Positions 32,618 through 45,800 of a stretch of DNA of 64,000 nt are shown piece by piece (position 1 is the stretch's first letter; every line of letters begins with the position of its first letter). Origin of the DNA: Tridacna crocea (lineage: Eukaryota > Mollusca > Bivalvia > Cardiida > Cardiidae); NCBI GenBank assembly GCA_943736015.1, contig OX031070.1, forward strand, positions 42,060,173 through 42,124,172, written 5' to 3'. Below the pieces are notes generated by a model. That model saw only the letters and a list, made by a program, of their open reading frames with translations, did not search any database and was not told the DNA's origin. The translations under genes were made by a program, and so were the position numbers.

Positions 32618-33175
32618 AATGGTTCAAAACATTGTGGGATAATCAGAAAGGGTAACAGATGTTTCGGTAACAGACAAGTTCTGTAACATAAGACTTATAG
32701 AGTAAATCGATAGGATGTTTCGTGAACAAAGCAATTATATTGTGTTTATGACCTGTGACACCTAATATATGGCTTTGTTATGTTCAGAACTTTTACTTTT
32801 ACACTTTTCACCCAGTTATCCCTTGATAGTTATGTTCAAACCTATTATTTTTTCACTTTCCACCCTCTTTCACTGGAAAGATAGGCAATCCACATGGTCA
32901 ATACATACAGCATGAAATGAGGTACATAACGAAAAAATATTTATGAAACAAAGCGGAAATTACAAATTAAATTTTTAAATAACAATATAAAGCCACGCGC
33001 TGGGTGTAAAGAACATCACGATACATGAAAACTATATAATTGCTTTGTTACCGAAACATCCAATCGATTTAATCTATAAGTCTATGTTACTGAACACGTC
33101 TGTTACAGAAACATCCATAAATCATCAGAAAATGCTGTTTAGTCTATCACCAGTTCCTCCTTTCCTAAAAAATGA
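32618..33175 (+). repeat. degenerate TH interrupted by a hAT-like element
   Basis: TCAAAACATTGTGGGATAAT before and AAAATGCTGTTTAGTC then TTCCTCCTTTCC after the insert are the two sides of a TH hairpin. Confidence 0.75.
32650..33123. mobile_element. hAT-like MITE copy 2
   Basis: GGGTAACAGATGTTTCGGTA to AACATCCATAAATC, flanked by an exact 8-base duplication ATCAGAAA (32642-32649, 33124-33131). It shares interior sequence with copy 1. Confidence 0.9.
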
Positions 33176-33363
33176 TTATAAGTGTGTGTTCCAAGACTAA
33201 GAAATTGCCAAATATTGATAGACAGTGAATTGTAAGCACATATTGTTAACACTGCAGTTTAACTTTAAAAAAGCTGTTATCTAACGATCCCTGTGTGTCA
33301 CGAATTTTTAACATAAATTTGGCATACTTATTTTAAAGGATTTATGAGCCGGGTCGAACCTAC

Positions 33364-33400
33364 ATGGGGCGAATAAGAGCGAAACATCAATGGGGCGAAT
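33364..33400 (+). repeat. pair of 11-base direct repeats ATGGGGCGAAT
   Basis: ATGGGGCGAAT occurs at 33364-33374 and 33390-33400, spaced 26 bases, ~230 bases upstream of PPM1. It could be regulatory or a remnant of a repeat. Confidence 0.4.
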
Positions 33401-33578
33401 TATTCACAACACTCTTTCTTTTAATGCGTTTTGTTTGTTTATAAATCGATGCTAATCTATGGCTACATAAACTGATTTATTATAAAATAGTTTTCACAAA
33501 CAGAAAAGAATCATAGATCATCAGACGAGAGACAGTTCTGACATCGAATTTCGCGGGAAGTGTTTACACACGATTCCA

Positions 33579-33586
33579 TGACGTCA
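33579..33586. promoter_or_regulatory. CRE palindrome TGACGTCA upstream of the PPM1E/F start
   Basis: A perfect 8-base CREB/ATF site lies 44 bases before the preferred ATG, in the stretch between the RAD51C and PPM1 genes. Family knowledge makes it a promoter-proximal candidate; no transcript start is visible. Confidence 0.45.
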
Positions 33587-33630
33587 TAGGCATGTGCACA
33601 AACACCTGCTTGAAATGGAAACAAACGGAG

Positions 33631-33818
33631 ATGGATAAACGAACTGAAAGGAATGACATACAAAGTTTCAAACAGTTTTTGAATGGATTTATTGAAAATT
33701 TGAAGGAAAAAAGTGATGACGAGGATCCTATTCCACTCCGGTTTCATAATCCTCACGTGACACCGGACGAACTAGAAGGAGAATGCTTAGATTGGGTTCT
33801 AAATTACTTATCAACAAG
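33631..33818 (+). CDS. PPM1E: PPM1E/F exon 1
   Basis: It encodes [20 protein letters not shown] and onward to [17 protein letters not shown], ending with two bases of an Arg codon. The donor is GTATTA. The start could instead be at 33592 in the same frame. Confidence 0.82.
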
Positions 33819-36800
33819 GTATTATTGAGTGGGTGGGGTGGCAAATTTTGTTATTAACTCTTCAATTAAAGATAAGTTTGATTTTTATTGAACAAAAGAA
33901 AACACTTAAAATATTGTAAAATGTTGTAATTTTAAGGCCATGTTGGTCACAATATCCCAACAAAGCAGACTTACATATCTAGAATCATTTAACTCCATTA
34001 TTTGTGAAAGCTGATCTTGATCTATTGAGTCTGCCAAGGCAAACCAAGTAAACTTTTGATTTTCAATTTGAGAAATAGAAAAGCGCTGGAACTCCATTTT
34101 TTATGTGCGGAAGGGTTTGCATTACCAGTATTTTCTCCGTTTCCAACAATGTTTAAACCCATTACCATACAATCCCTGAGAAAGATGCCTTTAGAAAACA
34201 TTGTGGGAAAAAGAGATAATGCTGGTAATCAGCATTTTCTCCATTTTTCTCACAATGTTTTCTACCCCTACCCTTCACAAAATAAATTTCAATTTTTCAG
34301 TCACTCTTATTTTGTCTTCTGCAAAATGCTTTTGATTTGGACAAGCCTAAAATATTGTCGTTTAGTAATGAGTTAACCCTTTACCTGATATGCCAACTTG
34401 AGGCTCTTTCATTTCAGCAGCAAATAAAGATATGATGTCAAAAATATGGACAAATGGGGATACAAATATCTGATCGAGTGGAAAAGATTGTGGGAAAAAA
34501 TGAAATTGCTTGTTACAAGCAATTTCTACTTTTCCCACAATGTTTTCAAAAGCTGTCTGTTGTTGATACATCAAAATGAGTATCTATGGAGTAAAGGGTT
34601 AAAGGGTCTGGACAAATTGTACCAGACAATCCTGACTTTAACTCTTTACCAAACAATCCCAACTTTAAACAACCTTAAGAAAAGCCTGTGAAAACATCAT
34701 TGCAAAAGGGTAAACAGCATTTTTTCCTTTCCCCACAATGTCTTCAATCCTTTTCAAATTAAATTCAAATTGTTGATTCACATTTATTTTGTCGTCTGCA
34801 AACGCTTTCAGTATGGACTAGTCCAAAATATTGTTGTTTGGTAAAGAGTTAAACAAATTCTGAAAACACTGTTGAAGAGGAGAAAATACTTCACTGATGC
34901 CTTCATTCGAGCAAAATCTTATTTGTCACTTACAAATTTCTTAGGCTTGAACAAGTGTATGTGCAGTCTGATCATTGATCTACACTGTCAGCCTCGATTA
35001 GATGTGAAAGTAACAGAACTTCTGATTGGCTAAACCATTTGGTTTAGCCAATCAGAAATACTGTTACATTCACAGTCAGAAAATCTTGAAGGATAAGACT
35101 AAGAACATTCTTGATAATAGTTGGTGAATACAGACCCTGTATAGTAAAAGTTTTAAAATTGCTTGTAATTGTTTTCTAGATAAATGCTGTCTTTTTCATT
35201 TATTCAAGGCCGTCAGAGGTTTAACTCCTTACCAAACGGCAAAAGTTTTGGCTTCTCCAAATTGAAAGCATTTTGCAGGCGACAAAATAAAAGTGACTGA
35301 AAATTTGAGTTTTGTTTGGTGAAGGGTAGAAAACATTGTGGAAAAGGAGAAAATGCTGGTTACCAGCATTTTATCCTTTTCCCACAATGTTTTCTAAAGG
35401 TTTCTTTCTCAGGGGCATCAAAAGTAGGGATTATGTGGTAATTGGTTAACTTTTTACTTTCAGACAGAGTTTGAACTTGACCAAGTTCAACAAATCTGCA
35501 GAAAACAAATTAAATATTGTCAAAATAATAATTTTCCCCTTTGATAGGATTTTAAAAAAATGCTGGTTACTAACATTTTCTCTTTTTCCCACAATGTTTT
35601 CCAAAGCCTTCTTTTTGAGGTTGGATAGAAGTTGGCATTGCGTGGTAAAGGATTGACAAAATAAATACTTTTCATCTGAGTTTGCAACATTTAGGCTGAA
35701 GCTAAAGCCAGACATGCTATGGTAAAGTTTCGGAAATTATTACATATATCTTTCGCTAAACATTACAGCTTGTAGGCCCCTTTTATCATCTTGCATCAGA
35801 CCTTTCTTGGAAACATCTTCGAAAAGGGATACAAGATTTTCAGATTTTTGTGATAATTATGTTAAATATTTACACATATTACATTTGCTTGAACTCTGTA
35901 CTAAAACTACAAGATTTGTCCATATTGAAAGCATTTGCAGACATATTATTAAGATTAACTCTTCAACCAAATGACAAAATTTTAGACTGGTCCAAATTGA
36001 AAGCATTTTCAAACAACAAAATTTATGTGGCTCAAAAATTGAAATTCATTCTGGGAGGGTAGGAAAAATTGTGGGAAAAGGAGAAAATGTTGGTTACCAG
36101 CATTTTCTCCTTTTCCCACAATGTTTTCAAAAGTCTTCTCTCCTGGAATTGTGAAAACCAGCCATTCTTTGGTTAAGAGTTAAAATGGGCTTATCGGCTT
36201 GTTTGGTAAAGGATGAGTCAGCATGTAACAAAAGTTAAACCTTGTACCACACAATCCGGAATATTAACCCCCTCCCCCCCTCAAAATAACCTTTCCCACA
36301 TTGTTGTCTGTCCTATTGAAGACAAATCTCATTCTGGACCAGTCTATAATAAATTTTGATGAGTGTTAAAGTGTTTTGCCCTTAGAATGTCATTCTTAAT
36401 AAAAGTAAGTTGCACAAACAGACATTATTGACCATGGTCAGATTACTTCAAACAATTTGATAATGTGATTGACATGGCCCAATTTGTCAAGAGAATTTTT
36501 GACTTTGCCATACAGTGCCATGTTTATCGTACCTTGTAAGTTTATACCTTCGAAAGCCATGTGGGAAAATGAAAAAAAACAACAACAAAAGAAACCAGCC
36601 TTTTCCTCCTTTTTCTACGATGTTTGCTACCTTTTATATGTAATACATGTTTAAACCATTACCACACAATCCCTACATTTGACGCCCATGAGAAAGAAAC
36701 CTTCAGAAAACATTTTGGGAAAAGGAGAAAATGCTGGTTACCAGCATTGTCTCCTTTTCCCACAATGGTTTCTAGCCTTCACAAAACAAATTTCAAATTT

Positions 36801-39800
36801 TCAGTCACTTTTATTTTGTTCTCTGCAAATGCTTTCGATTTGGACAAACCTAAAATTTTGTCATTGGGAAATGAGTTAAGAAGTAGATTCATGTCATCAT
36901 TATAGAATTTTAGCCTTATATAACTTATTTAATTTTTATCAGACAAAACAATTCTAGATTAGTTCAAACTGAAAGCATTGCAAAGGAAAAAGTAAAAGTG
37001 ACTCAAAAATTGAAATTTGCCACTGGAAAGGTTGAAACATTATAGGGAAGGGAAAAATAATGAAAATTACTGGTTTCTGGCATTTTGTCCTTATGTGACA
37101 ATGTTTTCACAGACCTTATTCCTGCACTCTTTACCTACCAGAGTTTTGACGACTTAGAAAGCTTTTTGAAGTATTGTAGGATAAAGGAGAAAATGCTGGT
37201 AATCAGCATTTTCTTCTTTTCCCACAATGTTTTATCATCTTAACAGACAAAACCCATTACTTGTGCCACATTTACTGTCCTTTGGAAATGCTTTCAATTT
37301 GGATCTGTCTAAAATTTTATCATGTGGTAAAGAGCGAAGATACTCAAAACTGGGGACTGTGTGGTAAAGGTCTGCAAATGCCCTGAAAAAGGTCAAAACT
37401 AAAGTTTGTTGTTTCGGAAAGTGTCAACCCTTTACCAAATAAGAAAAAAATGAACTTGATAAAATTAAAAGCTTCTGCAGACAACAAATTAAATGTAACT
37501 TAAAACGGAGGTTTTTGTGTCTGATAGGTTACTAGCATTTTCTCCCTTTCTGACAATGTTTTCAAAAGGCTTCTCTTTCAGTCTTAAAAACTCAAGAATG
37601 TGTGGAAAAAAGGTTGAATAGACTTAACCATACTTCTTCAGGGTGTTTTGTTTTTCTTAAAATGATATAAATACAAGAAGTTCAAAGTGGTCCAAGTGTT
37701 AGGATTTACCCTCGATGTAGAAAATGAGACTAGTCAGGGTTATTCTTTTTCCTAAAATATTTTTATTAAAGTCTTTTTCTTAGTCCCCATACAGCACAAG
37801 GTTGATTGCTAAAGGGTCTCAGACAGACAGACTAAAAATATTTCTTCCTTATACATTGTTTCATGCTGTGATATAAATCATATCAAATTGTGTCAAGTAT
37901 AAACTTTATCAAAAAGACATTCTTCTGTTACGAGATACTGAGAATAATCAAAGCATTCAAAACGCTGGAGTGGTATTTGTTACCGAAGCTATTATGTGGA
38001 ATTTAAAGTTTGAAAGAGAAAGAGAATCATTTTTCATTGAAAGTGAACCTACATGAAAGTCAACCTACTGAGCAAATGAAGACCTTTTTTGGTTGAAGGG
38101 AGAGTACTCATAGCAAAGTTAAGGTTATTTATGTATTGATGATCTCCCTTGTTCATTAGGAGGAGTCGGGAGTAAACTCCCATGGCACCAGAATGCATGA
38201 TGTATAGATAAAGAAACCATGTAAATATATCGAATAAAATTAAGTTTGTATCTGAAAACTATGATTTTGAGATATCTTTGGTCATAAAGATAGAATTCCC
38301 AGCTTTACAATAAATTGTTTAGATCTATCATGAGTATTCATGCACAATCAAATGGAGTAGTGCGCAGTCATGGGACGAAAAAGCCAAGGTATGAACTGGT
38401 TTTGGAACAAAAAAGCCTAGGACCAAGCAACCAGTAGACAAATTCTGTGTATATCATTGTGCGTATACAAGGCTATGAGTGGGTGAATCTATTTTCAATG
38501 AAAAAATTAGTATTTCTGTGATTGATGGCCTCATTCAGTGTATTTCTAGTATGCCATTTCCAGCTACATATGCTACTGAAAAAGTCATTTGTTTGAAAAA
38601 AAGAAAAAATGAGTTTAATTGGGTTTATTTCATTTGGCTTTGCACAAAATATGATACATGATCTTCAAAATTTAATATTGAACTCCTAGTGGTGTTGTCT
38701 GCAACACATACTACAAAAAAAGTATGAGTGTGATCCTCATAGTCTTATCCAATGAGCCATGCTCTGGTAAAAGGGGGGCTTAACCCTTTCCCAAACAATC
38801 CCTGGTTTTTACGGGTCTGGAATAGTAGTCTTTTGAAAACATTGTGGGAAAAGGAAAAAATGCTGGTAACCAGCATTTTCTCCTTTTCTCACAATGTTTT
38901 CTACCCTATCATAGACAGAAATAATCTTTTCAGCAAGAGCTGAATTGTCGTCTGCAAATGCTTTCAATTTGGTTTAGTCCAAAAATTTGTCGTTTGGGAA
39001 AGGGTTAATGCATCTCCGTGAATGTATTATACCAAGTCAATCATTAAATGAAAATTATGGATCTCTAAAATCTATTTTCAAGTATTTTGTTGTCCAACAG
39101 TCCGACTTCTGTGCAAGAGTGGTCCTTGAACATGCATAAAATTCGCCTATATCAGAACGTTTCTATACATGTCAGTTACTACTGAATACTCATTGCAAAT
39201 GCATTAACCCATTACCACACAATCCCTACTTTTGACGCCCCTGAGAAAGAAGCCTTTAGAAAACATTGTGGGAAAAGGAGAAAATGCTGGTAAACAGCAT
39301 TTTCTCCTTTTCCCACAATGTTTTCTACCCTTCACAAAACAAATTTCAAATTTTCAGTCACTTTTATTTTGTCGTCTGCAAATGCTTTCAACTTGGACCA
39401 GTCTAAAATATTGTCGTTTGGTAATGGGTTAACTCCTTACCAAACAGTCTTGGGTTTTCTTGACTCTGTTCAAGAAGCCTTTTTAAAACATGGTGGGAAA
39501 AGGAGAAAATGCTGCTACCTATGATTGCTCAGACTCAGGAGTATTTGGTAAATGGTTTGACTCCTCAACAAACAATACAATTTGAGACAGGTTCAGATTC
39601 AAAGGATTTGCAGACAACTGTTATTCTTACCCAAATAATGTGATCTTTCTTTTAGAGGATGGAAACATTGAGTAAAGGAGAAAATGCTGGTTTCCAGCAT
39701 TTTCTCCTTTGCCCACAATGTTTTCAAAAGGCATTTTTCTCAGGGTCAGTATAAATAATTGTTTGGTAAATGGTCAAGCATGGCTTTTCTTATTATAGGG

Positions 39801-42800
39801 ACTGTCCTTCAGTGTTAGCAGCACATATAGCCAGGGAAGTGTATGTCCAAGTCTCAAGGAGTGACCTGGATTCTTTCCTGTACGAGACAAATTCTTACGA
39901 TGCAAAAACGGAAGATGAAGAGAAATCAAAAGAAATTAGTGAGGAAACACCAAATGAACATGTCAACAAAGAAATCTTGATAGGTACAGTTAATTCTTCA
40001 GAATTTGATGTTATAAGTTACAGGAAATATTTTATTTTTGAACTCGTTACTACACAAAAAAAATGATAACTAGCATTTTCTCTTTTTCCCACAAAGTTTT
40101 CTCCATGTAGCCAATTTACAACATTTCAGCTACATTAATGTATCGTTTGCAATTGCTATCAATTTGGACAAGTCTAGAACTTTGTTGTTTGGTAAAGGTT
40201 TAAAGTTTTTTTTAGCTGCTTGTGTGATGACCAGTGGGCTTATGTTTTGGCCTGATGTATGTTGTGCATGCATCTATCCAAGAATGTGATTCCTTTAAAA
40301 ACTTTGGTTGCCATGGCAACAAAACTGAAAAATATTCAAAATCTTTGTAAATCTTCTTGTCTGAAACCATTAGGTCTAAGGCTACCAAATTTGGCATGTA
40401 GCTTTATCTAGTGGACCTCTACCATGTTTCTTTAAGTTATAGCCCTGGGGTCAAATTTTGCTTTGCCCTGTGGGTCACAATTTTTTATATGGGCTTACCT
40501 AGGGAAAACTTAAAAAATTCCTCTGATATATAACCATAGGGCCTATGGTACCAAATTTGGCATGTAGCTTTATCAAGTGGGCGTCTACCAAAAGTGCTCA
40601 AATCATATCCCTGGGGTCAAATTTGGCCCTGTCTTGGGGGTCACAAGTTTTAGATGGGCTTATATAGGGAAAACTTTAGAAATCTACTCATACCTAGCCA
40701 TTAGGCCTATGGCTTCCAAACCTTGCATGTAACTTTATCAAGGGGGCATCTACAAAGAGTTTTGAAAGTCAAGCTTTGGGGTCAAGTTTTGCCTCAGCCC
40801 AGGGATCACAAGTTTTACATGGGTTTTTCTAGTGAAAACTTAATAGATCTTCCTGTTACTAACCATAAGACCTACATGTAGTGCTACTAACTTTAGAACT
40901 GTGTCAGGGGCCTCATGTTTTACAGGGTCTTTATTAGAGGAAACTTGGAAAATTTTCTAGTTTATGACCACACCTATATTATTTGGTATGGGGCTTTATG
41001 TTGTGGACCTCCACTAGGATTTACATAATTATAGCTTTGTGGTCAAAAATGGCTTTGCCCAGGGGTCATAACTTTCTCACAGGAATTTATAGAAAAAAAC
41101 ATTGAGTGTCTTCTAGTTTGAAACAAATTGGCCAAGTATTGCAATGTTTGGCTTTAGTCATTTTGCTTATTATACAGTGGAAGGATACAGGGCCACCCTG
41201 GCTCTCTTGTTTTTAACTTTATCCCCTCACAGGTTACTAGCATTTTATCCTTTATCCACAATGATTTAAATTTAATCTATTTTAGTGAAGTCAAAAGAGT
41301 TTTGTGGTAAAAGGTTAATGCCTGAAAGCAATGGATTTAACACAAAAAGGCTGTAACTCCTTTTTGTGTCAAAGATGAAAAAGTGAGTTACAACTGTATT
41401 GCGTTAACCCATTACCACACAATCCCTACTTTTGACGCCCCTAAGAAAGAAGCCTTTTGAAAACACTGTGGGAAAAGGAGAAAATGCTGGTAACTAGCAT
41501 TTTCTCCCTTTCCCACAGTGTTTTCTACCCTTCCCAGAACAAATTTCTGTTTTTTAGTCACCTTTATTTTGTCGTCTGCAAATGCTTTCAATTTGGACAA
41601 GTCTAAAATTTTCTCGTGTGGTAAAGGATTAATTAATAATTAAACGACAATATTTTAGACTGGTCCAAATTGAAAGCATTTGCAGACGACAAAATAAAAG
41701 TGACTGAAAATTTGAAATTTGTTTTCTGAAGGGTAGAAAACATTGTGGGAAAAGGAGAAAATGCTGGTTACCAGCATTTTCTCCTTTTCCCACAATGTTT
41801 TCAAAAGGCTACTATTCCAGACCCGTAAAAACCAGGGATTGTTTGGGAAAGGGTTAAAAAAGAGTAAATATAGGTTGATCTGGGAACAGATATTTCTTTT
41901 CTTTTAGAGTATAACGCTGAAGAACTGCAGAAGTATGTCTTGGAGACTGCAGAAAGTGTGTGTAAAACATGGTCGGAGACATTTCCAGACTTGTGTGTGG
42001 CCAACACATATCACAAAGTGTCGTTCAATGCCATCAAAAATACTCGGCGTAAAATGGAAGACACGCATGTCATTGCTCCCGATTTGAATGCTCTGTTTGG
42101 ACTGAAGGTAAGATTGGCATTAAATTTTGTTTTCTTTTTGTAAGATTCAGCCCTGCAGCTATGTTACAGTTTACTTCATTTTAGATTGAGGTTAAAAAGT
42201 AATTTGAAAATCATTGTGAGAAATCATAACTACATATTGATAAAGATATATAACACTAGAACTGAACAATATGGGCTCAGGCCCCCCCCTCCAATAATTT
42301 TGAAAATCATAGTAACTAGAATACGAGTTTTTAGCGCAATGCAACAGCAAGGCAAAAAATCTCAGTATTTCGAAGTTAGCCCCCCAATCTTGAAATGCTT
42401 CCTACGTGGCTGCTATGCATTCATTTTTCACCATGTTTTTGGATGGTAAAATAGTTTTATGTTTCTGTAAAGCAAAGAATCAATAAAGTAGTGCTATGAT
42501 ACAAAATTATTGCACTGTGCTTCTGTAGTTTTACAACAAGCAATTTCAAACAGGCCCAAAGTCAATAAAATGAATAGTAAATTGATTGATTAGGTCAAAG
42601 TAAGGTCATAATTATATTGTTTATCTTGCTTGTCATTTTTGGGAACTGAAGGACCATACAAATGACATTTTGTATTCTTATTCAGTTGACAGCTTCAGAA
42701 AACATTGGAAGAAAAAGGAGAAATTGTTTGAAACAACAAGAAAAAAAAAAACCTCATGAGATTGTCTAGTCAAAGGTTAACCACAGTGGATTGAGTGGGT

Positions 42801-45800
42801 TGTATTTGCCCTTTTCCAAACTTAGTTTAAATATCCCTGAAGGAAAATGACTTCTAAAAACATTCTTGGAAAAGGAGAAAAAGCTGATAACCATAATTGT
42901 CTGTAAAAAGACTGAATCATGAGATTGAATGGTGCTTTGACATGCAGAAAATTGACCAGAACCAAAAAATTTCAGCGTAGTTTAGCCTGGGCATACCGCA
43001 GATATCAACCTGGGTCAAAAGTTTTTGCAGATTCATTAAACCTCCTTGTCATAGAGCATGGCTTTATACATGCATTGTGATATTTAACTCATTACCAAAT
43101 GACAAAATTTTAGGTTTGTCCAAATTGAAAACATATGCAGACGACAAAATAAAAGTGACTGAAAATTGTTTTGTGAAGGGTAGAAAACATTGTGGGAAAA
43201 GAAGAAAATGCTGTTTTCTAAAGGCTTCTTTTTCAGGGGCGTCAAAAGTAGGGATTGTGTTGTAATGGGTTAAACCTTTACTGCTCAGTGCAGACTTAAC
43301 AAAGCTGGAAAATAAGCCTTTTAAAAAAATTGTTGGAAAAGGGGAAAATGCTTGTAACCAGCATTTTCTCCGTTTCCCACAATGTTTTCCACTCTATCGA
43401 AGAAAAGTTGCACCATTTGAGCCATACTGAAATTGTCGTCTGCAAAATTCAAATGGTGTCTGTGGTTGTGAGGTAGAGCAACGACCTCATAACCTTAAGG
43501 TCCTGAGAGCCTGCGTCAGCTCTGGGATTGTTCATTTGCGCATACATTTGACGGGACAATTAGTGTAGTTCCCAGGAAGCAGAATCAAAAGAGATTAATA
43601 TAAGTTGTAAGAACTTGTTTCTCAGTCAATGTGAACTATGTTTGAACTTAAAGGTGGCCCTTCAGATTCTGGGTTGAAAATTTTAGAAGAGTACAAAAAA
43701 ATCATCCTCATACTCCCAAAGCCTTATAATTTTCTTTAATAAAACCCCAGTACCCCAGTAGTTGAAAACCATCCGACAACAAGAGAAATAAGAGATTCAC
43801 TACAGCCCAGGTTGACACTGATGGGAAACGTGATATATTTTTAAATGAGCAACTCGGTCATTTATATACCGGAAATACACGGATGAAGCTTCAAACATAG
43901 CGTCCGAAGAAGACATTACCGAAAAACACTACATGTATATTTTGTTAGGTTATGGAATTTAAAACTAGTTAGTCACATGCCAGTCGCTTAACATTCCCAC
44001 AATGCTTTTTTGATTTTTGGTGCAAAATCTAAAAATAGCTTAGAGGCTACATAGCCTTTTAAGAGAAGACCATCAAAAAAATTTTGTTTTTGTCATTTTT
44101 ATGATTCTTAAATATTCATGAAATTATATTGTTTTTTCAAATAAAATTCTGTGATGTATATATTATTTAATTTGGTGAGATGTGAAAAATCTGAAAACCC
44201 ACCTTTAAGAGCTATAAAACCAGGAAGCAGTGAAAGTAGCTGAAGATTCAAATTTCCTGTTTATAATTATTATCATAAAATTTAAATTGTGTATGAGACT
44301 GAGCAGCTGTTTAACACTTCACCACCTGCCAAAATTTTAGACTTTTTAAAATTCAAAGTAGTTGCAGTTAATAAAGGATCCCAGGCTGAAAAGTTAAGAT
44401 TTCCCATGAGAGGATAGAAAGCATTGTGGGAAAGGTGAATATGCAGGTTACCCAAAAGCCCCCTTTTAACCCATTTCCACACAGTCCCTACTTTTGACGA
44501 CCCTGAGAAATAGGCCTTTTTAAAACATTGTAGGAAAAGAAGAAAATGCACCACCTTCCCAAAACAAATTTCAATCTCTGAGCCACATTTATTTTGTTGT
44601 CTGTTTTTTGGCCTATTGAAGATACAGTTGAATTACATGTATTTTATCAGTTAATCCTTTCCCAAACAATCCCTAGTTTTTACGGCCCTGATATAGGAGC
44701 CCCTTGAAAACATTGTGGAAAAAGGAGAAAATACTGGCAGCCAGCATTTTCTCCTTTTCCCACAATGTTTTCTACCCTGCTGGAAACAAATTTTAATTTT
44801 TGATTTACATTTACTTTGTCATCTGCAAGTGCTTTCAATTTTGACCACTCTAAAATTTTGTCACTTGGTAATGGGTTAATCTTTCACAGATTGAAAGGGT
44901 CCACAATATTGCTAATTTGTGAAGCATGAAGTTTATCATTCCGTCAAGGATATTATATAATTATTAACCCATTACCAAATGGCCAAATTTTAACCTGGTC
45001 CAAATTGAAAGCATTTGCAGGCTACAAAATAAAAGTGATTGAAAATTTGAAATTTGTTTTGTGAAGAGTAGAAAACATTGTGGGAAAAGGAGAAAATGCT
45101 GGTTACCAGCATTTTCTCCTTTTCCCACAATGTTTTCTAAAGGCTTCTTTCAAAGGGGCGTCAAAAGTAGGGATTGTATGGTAATGGGTTAATATAGCTA
45201 ACCCTTTACCACACTGTACCAAGTTTCAACAACCAGGAAGAACACATTTGAAAACATTGTGGGAAATGGAAAAAAATGCTTTTATTTTCTTCTTTGCCCA
45301 TAACATTTTCCAATATTCTAGAGACAAATTTTGAAAACACATTTTAAAACATTGTGGGAAATGGATACAATGCTGATAACCAGTATTTTCTCCTTCCCCA
45401 CAATGTTTTCCAACGTTCCAAAGACAAGGTTTGAAAAGACATTTTAAAGCATTGTGGGAAATGGAAAAAATGCTGGTAAGCAGAATTTTCTCCTTCCCAC
45501 ACAATGTTTTCCAATATTCCAAAGACAAAGTTTGAATGAAAAGACATTTTAAAGCATTGTGGGAAATGGAAAAAATGCTGGTAAGCAGCATTTTCTCCTT
45601 CCCCCATAATGTTTTCCAACATTCCAAAGACAAACTTCAACTATGTCATTTGGTAAAGAGTGCATAGCTTACTTGGCAGAACTACTGTTAATGGCATTGG
45701 TGTCGGCCTTGGTGTCTGGCAACCAGTTTTTTTTCCATGAGGCAGTTTTAGACTTGTCAAAATTGAAAGCATTTGCAGAGGACAAAATAAATGTGACTCA

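Noticed and set aside
33511..33756. 81-codon minus-strand frame opposite PPM1 exon 1
   Set aside because: It is antisense to a supported exon and shows no RAD51C similarity.
39232..39432. Recurrent ~60-100 codon frames with [24 protein letters not shown] residues
   Set aside because: They are translations of the TH hairpin and flanks, appear on both strands, and follow the palindrome rather than any codon pattern.
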